The position numbers and the translations under genes were made by a program. The notes beneath the pieces are model-generated. The model was not told the DNA's origin. It saw only the letters and a list, made by a program, of their open reading frames with translations, and ran no database searches. 10,608 nt of DNA from Desulfobacterales bacterium C00003060 (GTDB lineage: Bacteria; Desulfobacterota; Desulfobacteria; Desulfobacterales; C00003060), in contig MAXP01000165.1 in NCBI GenBank assembly GCA_001751085.1, positions 1-10,608 on the forward strand, in the 5' to 3' direction. Within the stretch, counting starts at the first letter, position 1. Each line of letters opens with the position of its first letter. Shown piece after piece: positions 6,874-10,608 of this stretch.

Positions 6874-8586
6874 CTATTCCAGCAGGTCAAGCCCCCATTT
6901 TTTCACGGCTGCCATCCCTCCTTGAAGGTTGTAGGTGTCTATCCTGCCCATCTGGGCAAGGGTGATCTGGGCCTCATAGGAACGGATACCGGTGTTGCAG
7001 ATCAGCACGAGGTCTTTGTCCTTGGGGACCTCGGCGAATCTGGCCCTGAGTTCGCCTTGCGGGAGGCTCTTCCAATGCTCGGGATACTTTCCGACAAAGG
7101 GTTCCGCATTGCCCCACTCCCGGCAGTCTAAGAAAAACCTATTGCTACTGTCTCTTTTCTCCCACCACTCAGCGAAAGTGTCTGGCTCGATCACCCTGTT
7201 TTTTCCAGCTAAGATATTTTCAGCCGTATTAGCTACGGCATTCAGTATATCCATGGCCGCTGAAAATGGGGGCGCGTAGGCGAGTTCGAGATTGCTGATA
7301 TCCTCTGTAACAATCTTGTGTTTCAACATTGGGGCCACGGCATTGATCCGGCCCACGACGCCGTAGCCGGTATTGCCGAGACCCTGAATACCGAGGACCC
7401 GTCCTGTGCCTTCTTCCACTACTAATTCCAGATACATCAGGTCCTTTTTCGGATAAAAATGGGCACGGTCAAACTGTACCACAAATGCGCTAATGGCGCT
7501 AAATCCTTCTTTTTTTGCGCTTTCAATACTCAACCCAGCACTGGCTACAGATATGTCGAAGAGCTTTATCACAAAGCTCCCCACAGCCCCCTCAAACTCC
7601 GCATTCCCTCCAGCCAGGTTCGTGCCGATGACACGTCCCTGTCTGTTGGCTAAGGAACCCAAAGGCCAGTATCCGGGTTTTCCCGTAATCAAACTGATTA
7701 TCTCAACGCAGTCTCCGCCTGCATAGATATTGGGGTCGGATGTCTCCAGTCTCTTAGTTACGACGATGCCACCACGTGGGGATACGTTAAGGCCCGCTTT
7801 TTCAGCAAGATCCGAGTTGGGTGTGACACCCACGGCCATGATGACCATGTCTGCATCTAAGATCCTTTTGTCGGTGACGACTTTTTCTATGCGGGTTTCT
7901 CCCTCGAACCGCTCCACCTTTTCTCCAAGGTAAAAGGAGATGTCGTTCTCTTCCATGTGATGCTGGACCATCCGGGCCATATTGGGGCTGACAATCCCTG
8001 GCAGGACTTGATCCATGATTTCCACGACATGGGTTTCAATACCCCAAAGATCGGCCAAGGATTCGGCTATTTCCAGGCCGATTGCGCCTGCACCAATGAT
8101 GACCGCCTTTCCGACCTTCCCTTCGGCGACTTCCGTCTTGATGGCAATGGCCTTATTCAGGTCGGTCACGGAAAAAACACCTTGGAGCTGGGAGCCCGGG
8201 ATAGGAAGGCACCTGGGTCTGCTCCCGGTTCCCAAAACCAGTTTGTCGTAGGAGAGTTCCTGTTTTTTGCGGTCGAGGGTACTCTGGACCAAGACGGTTT
8301 TTTTCTCCCGGTCTATGGAAATAGCCTCGGTATTTGTCATGACATCAATATCTTTTGTGTCGCGGAAAAACTTCTCATCCCGGAGCATATGGAAACTGGT
8401 GGATCGGAGCTCGTCCGCAGTGCTGACGTCACCAGATATGAAATAGGGGATCCCGCATCCGCCATAAGAGATGAGGTTAGCCCGATCCACCATGATCACT
8501 CTAGATTCGGGCTCCAGTCTTTTGAAACGGCAGGCCGCCTTTGGTCCCAAGGCAACTGCGCCGACAATAACGACGTTCTGTGGCAT
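6874..8586 (-). CDS. CoA-disulfide-reductase-type FAD/NAD(P)H oxidoreductase with C-terminal rhodanese domain
   Basis: The protein has 570 residues. The FAD-binding start is VVIVGAVALGPKAACRFKRL (5-24, a GxVAxG form typical of CoA-disulfide reductases). The single redox Cys44 sits in YGGCGIPYFISG (41-52). The second dinucleotide site is GAGAIGLEIAE (165-175), and the second FAD motif YAGGDCVE is at 288-295. The dimerisation domain includes ELAYAPPFSAAMD (434-446), whose tyrosine is typical of CoA-disulfide reductases. A rhodanese domain fills about 465-570, with loop Cys530 in CNTGIRS and LQGGM at 554-558. Rhodanese-fused relatives reduce CoA disulfides, CoA persulfides or polysulfide with NAD(P)H, probably in the cytoplasm. 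Both catalytic cysteines are present, so both domains may be active. The ribosome site AAAGGAG (8594-8600) lies 7 bases before the ATG at 8586; an adjacent ATG at 8589 is 4 bases away. The real substrate cannot be told from sequence. Confidence 0.92.
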   Translation of the reverse strand: MPQNVVIVGAVALGPKAACRFKRLEPESRVIMVDRANLISYGGCGIPYFISGDVSTADELRSTSFHMLRDEKFFRDTKDIDVMTNTEAISIDREKKTVLVQSTLDRKKQELSYDKLVLGTGSRPRCLPIPGSQLQGVFSVTDLNKAIAIKTEVAEGKVGKAVIIGAGAIGLEIAESLADLWGIETHVVEIMDQVLPGIVSPNMARMVQHHMEENDISFYLGEKVERFEGETRIEKVVTDKRILDADMVIMAVGVTPNSDLAEKAGLNVSPRGGIVVTKRLETSDPNIYAGGDCVEIISLITGKPGYWPLGSLANRQGRVIGTNLAGGNAEFEGAVGSFVIKLFDISVASAGLSIESAKKEGFSAISAFVVQFDRAHFYPKKDLMYLELVVEEGTGRVLGIQGLGNTGYGVVGRINAVAPMLKHKIVTEDISNLELAYAPPFSAAMDILNAVANTAENILAGKNRVIEPDTFAEWWEKRDSSNRFFLDCREWGNAEPFVGKYPEHWKSLPQGELRARFAEVPKDKDLVLICNTGIRSYEAQITLAQMGRIDTYNLQGGMAAVKKWGLDLLE

Positions 8587-8757
8587 CATAGGACTCCTTT
8601 CCAAAAACAGTTTCCACAAATCCGCTTTGCTGTGGTTGATTTGATGTGCGCTTAATTCCGCAATCCCTGGCCCAGACCTGGCCAATAGGCTCTATGGTTG
8701 CATATATGACAAGCGCCAGGGCAGGCCAAAATACTGTGCTGGTGGGTGTCTCAGGCC
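8587..8757. other. Spacer between mutL and the flavoprotein gene
   Basis: On the minus strand it holds the flavoprotein ribosome site (8594-8600). A TTGTCA at about 8708 could be a -35 element, but no matching -10 is evident at a normal distance. No terminator for mutL is seen: there is no T-run after any stem. Confidence 0.4.
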
Positions 8758-10494
8758 TCAGACAATCCGTTTAAAATCCTTTTCGATCTGGCGAAGCCTT
8801 TGGTGAACATAAGTTGGACGGCCGTGGGGGCAATGGGAGGCATGTTCAAGGGTGTCGAGTTGTTCCAGCAGGGCCTTCATCTGCTCGTCCGCCAGCATTT
8901 GATTTGCCCTTATAGCACCGTGACAGGCCATGATGGTTAAGCACTGGTCTACGCCGCGATGCAGGCCGGATGCAAGACCGATCTCAGCCGCCTTTTCCAC
9001 AATTTCCGCCACAAGCGTCTTGACAGGTCTCCCGGCAAGCAAGGCCGGGACCGACTTTACCAGGTAGGTGTTGCCTCCAAACGGTTCTATTTCCAGGCCC
9101 ATATCCAGTAGGTCTTTTAGAAGACTTTCCAGGATGCCGGCTTCCCGATGATTCAACTCAAGGGTCTCGGGAACCAACAAACCCTGGGTGGCAACAGACG
9201 AACGGCTGTAGGCAGCCTTGAGGGTCTCGAAAAGCACGCGCTCATGGGCAGCATGCTGGTCGATCAGTACCAGACCATCTTCAGACTCGCAAACAATGTA
9301 GGTATTGTGAAGCTGGCCGATGACCCTGAGAGAGGCAAAGTATTTTTCAGGCCAGAGCTGTGGCGCAGCCTCAGGTGTGTGGCTGCAAGTCCGAGACGTG
9401 AGTTCGGACTTGGGTTCACTGACTGCCCCGTGAGGTGGGGAAAGCCTGTACGGCATCGGTTGTGGCGTCGGCTTCCCAATTTGGGTTTGCCCCCATTCTG
9501 GACGATCGAATCTCTGCAGGCTTTCTGATATGGCCCTTGTAACTGTGTCATGGACCTGCTTTGGGGCCTCAAATCGAACCGAGTTCTTGGTGGGATGGAC
9601 ATTTACATCCACCTGATCATGGGCAAGGTTCACAAACAGCACGACCAGGGGAAACTTCCCTTTCATCAGGTGACCTTCATATGCTTCCATGACAGCATGG
9701 TGAAGCACCTTGTCCCGCACAAACCGTCCATTGACGTAAACGTATAATCTTTGGGGGGTGGTCCGCGATATATCCGGAGAGGCCACAAATCCCTGAACCT
9801 GGACATTGCCGTCTTTGAAGTCCACTTCATACAAACGGCTTTCCGAATCTTTCCTTAGAACATCGACTATGCGATGAAGGGGAGTTTGAGTAGCACTCCA
9901 GTCCCCCAGGACCCTGTCGTTGTGCAAGAACCTGAAGTGTATGCCGGGCCACGCAAGGGCCATGCGTGTGGCTGTGTCGCTGATGTGGCCCATCTCGGTC
10001 TGCTCCGTCTTCAGGTACTTTCGCCTGGCAGGTGTGTTGTAAAAAAGGCGATTCACAGAAATCACTGTTCCCTTAGGGACTCCGATCTCAGCAACATCCT
10101 TGATCTTTCCGCCCTCAACAATGATTTTGGCACCCACCTCAGATGACGCTGCCCTGGTCACGATCTCCATGTTTGAAACAGATGCTATGCTTGGAAGGGC
10201 CTCTCCCCTGAATCCTAGCGTGGCTATGGAAAAAAGGTCTTTTTCCTTATAGATCTTGCTGGTCGCATAGCGCTCCACGGAAAGCAGCGCATCGTCACGA
10301 TCCATACCAACGCCGTTGTCGGAGACCCGAATGAGGGTGCGTCCACCCCCCTTGATTTCCACCACGATCCTGGTGCTTTCGGCATCAATGGCGTTTTCTA
10401 CAAGCTCTTTGACAACGGAGGCTGGACGCTCAACTATCTCACCAGCAGCGATCTTGTTGGACAAGACATCAGGCAGTATTCTTATGCGCGGCAT
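8758..10494 (-). CDS. mutL: DNA mismatch repair protein MutL (endonuclease type)
   Basis: The protein has 578 residues, close to other compact MutL proteins. The N-terminal GHKL ATPase shows KIAAGEIVERPASVVKELVE (14-33) continuing into NAIDA, then DNGVGM at 59-64, TLGFRGEALPSIASV at 92-106, and the transducer lobe with YVNGRFVRD (253-261) and DVNVHPTK (296-303). A Pro/Ser-rich linker covers about 330-385. The C-terminal dimerisation domain carries the nuclease metal motif DQHAAHERVLFE (412-423, form DQHAx2Ex4E), ACHGAIRA (523-530), CPHGRPT (555-561) and FKR near the end. MutL links mismatch recognition by MutS to strand nicking. The intact nuclease motif means it probably nicks DNA itself, as in Bacillus subtilis, rather than activating MutH. 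The ATG at 10494 is fixed by the family start MPRIRxL; no good ribosome site lies close upstream. Confidence 0.97.
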   Translation of the reverse strand: MPRIRILPDVLSNKIAAGEIVERPASVVKELVENAIDAESTRIVVEIKGGGRTLIRVSDNGVGMDRDDALLSVERYATSKIYKEKDLFSIATLGFRGEALPSIASVSNMEIVTRAASSEVGAKIIVEGGKIKDVAEIGVPKGTVISVNRLFYNTPARRKYLKTEQTEMGHISDTATRMALAWPGIHFRFLHNDRVLGDWSATQTPLHRIVDVLRKDSESRLYEVDFKDGNVQVQGFVASPDISRTTPQRLYVYVNGRFVRDKVLHHAVMEAYEGHLMKGKFPLVVLFVNLAHDQVDVNVHPTKNSVRFEAPKQVHDTVTRAISESLQRFDRPEWGQTQIGKPTPQPMPYRLSPPHGAVSEPKSELTSRTCSHTPEAAPQLWPEKYFASLRVIGQLHNTYIVCESEDGLVLIDQHAAHERVLFETLKAAYSRSSVATQGLLVPETLELNHREAGILESLLKDLLDMGLEIEPFGGNTYLVKSVPALLAGRPVKTLVAEIVEKAAEIGLASGLHRGVDQCLTIMACHGAIRANQMLADEQMKALLEQLDTLEHASHCPHGRPTYVHQRLRQIEKDFKRIV

Positions 10495-10608
10495 CGCAAC
10501 AGTTCACTATTTGGGCATCCTCCATTCCTCGGTTTACACTTTTCAAGGATGCGGCTATTAGTATAATCCTAGGGGCTTTGCCCCTTACCCCTTGTTTTTT
10601 TCGGCTAC
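10495..10608. promoter_or_regulatory. Upstream region of mutL, with -10-like sequences
   Basis: On the minus strand TATACT (10560-10565) resembles a -10 element and lies about 65 bases before the mutL ATG, but no good -35 is visible. A GGAGG (10519-10523) is 24 bases before the ATG, too far for normal use. TATAAT is also present on the plus strand at 10562-10567, with no gene downstream of it in the window. Confidence 0.3.
10571..10601 (+). terminator. Plus-strand GC hairpin followed by T-run
   Basis: AGGGGC (10571-10576) pairs with GCCCCT (10580-10585) over a TTT loop. Nine bases later comes a run of seven Ts (10595-10601). The spacing is long for a standard terminator and no plus-strand gene precedes it, so it may be a repeat hairpin instead. 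Confidence 0.3.

Noticed and set aside
7957..8655. Long plus-strand open frame opposite the flavoprotein gene (232 codons)
   Set aside because: It lies antisense to a strongly conserved FAD/NAD enzyme and its translation resembles no family; it is a by-product of the codon pattern of the real gene.

Overview
The window (about 50% G+C by eye) carries six protein-coding genes, all on the minus strand. They are separated by gaps of about 100 to 650 bases, so this is not one tight operon. In the minus-strand reading order they are: mutL (mismatch repair), a CoA-disulfide-reductase-type flavoprotein with a C-terminal rhodanese domain, a small two-repeat PRC-barrel protein, a YchF/Obg-family nucleotide-binding protein, a very large biotin-dependent carboxylase laid out like pyruvate carboxylase but with a C-terminal zinc ribbon, and the start of an exported beta-propeller protein that runs off the left edge. 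No tRNA, rRNA, CRISPR array, transposase or phage gene was seen.

The likely source is an anaerobic or microaerophilic bacterium, perhaps a sulfate-reducing or syntrophic member of the Desulfobacterota (former Deltaproteobacteria). This is an inference from the mix of genes, especially the rhodanese-fused CoA-disulfide-reductase-like enzyme and the unusual single-chain carboxylase, and from the wordy short repeats between genes. It is not proven by any marker gene here. MutL is of the endonuclease type, which argues against an Enterobacteriaceae-like MutH system.

Layout from left to right. 1-484: 5' part of the beta-propeller gene, with a probable TTG start. 485-646: spacer with two direct copies of a TGAACC-rich repeat. 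647-4330: carboxylase. 4331-4445: spacer with a 7-bp inverted repeat. 4446-5516: YchF-like gene. 5517-6166: the longest non-coding stretch, holding inverted and direct word repeats, a bulged hairpin and two short coding-like frames. 6167-6769: PRC-barrel gene. 6770-6873: spacer. 6874-8586: rhodanese-fused flavoprotein. 8587-8757: spacer. 8758-10494: mutL. 10495-10608: upstream region with a GC hairpin.

The genes show no obvious shared pathway. The carboxylase would serve central carbon metabolism, the flavoprotein thiol or sulfur redox chemistry, MutL genome maintenance, and the YchF-like protein probably translation or stress physiology. The most unusual item is the carboxylase. Its biotin carboxylase half keeps the catalytic set, but the carboxyltransferase half has Asn where pyruvate carboxylases have the first metal-binding Asp, has other active-site motif changes, and ends in an extra zinc ribbon. 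I saw no convincing new multi-gene system.
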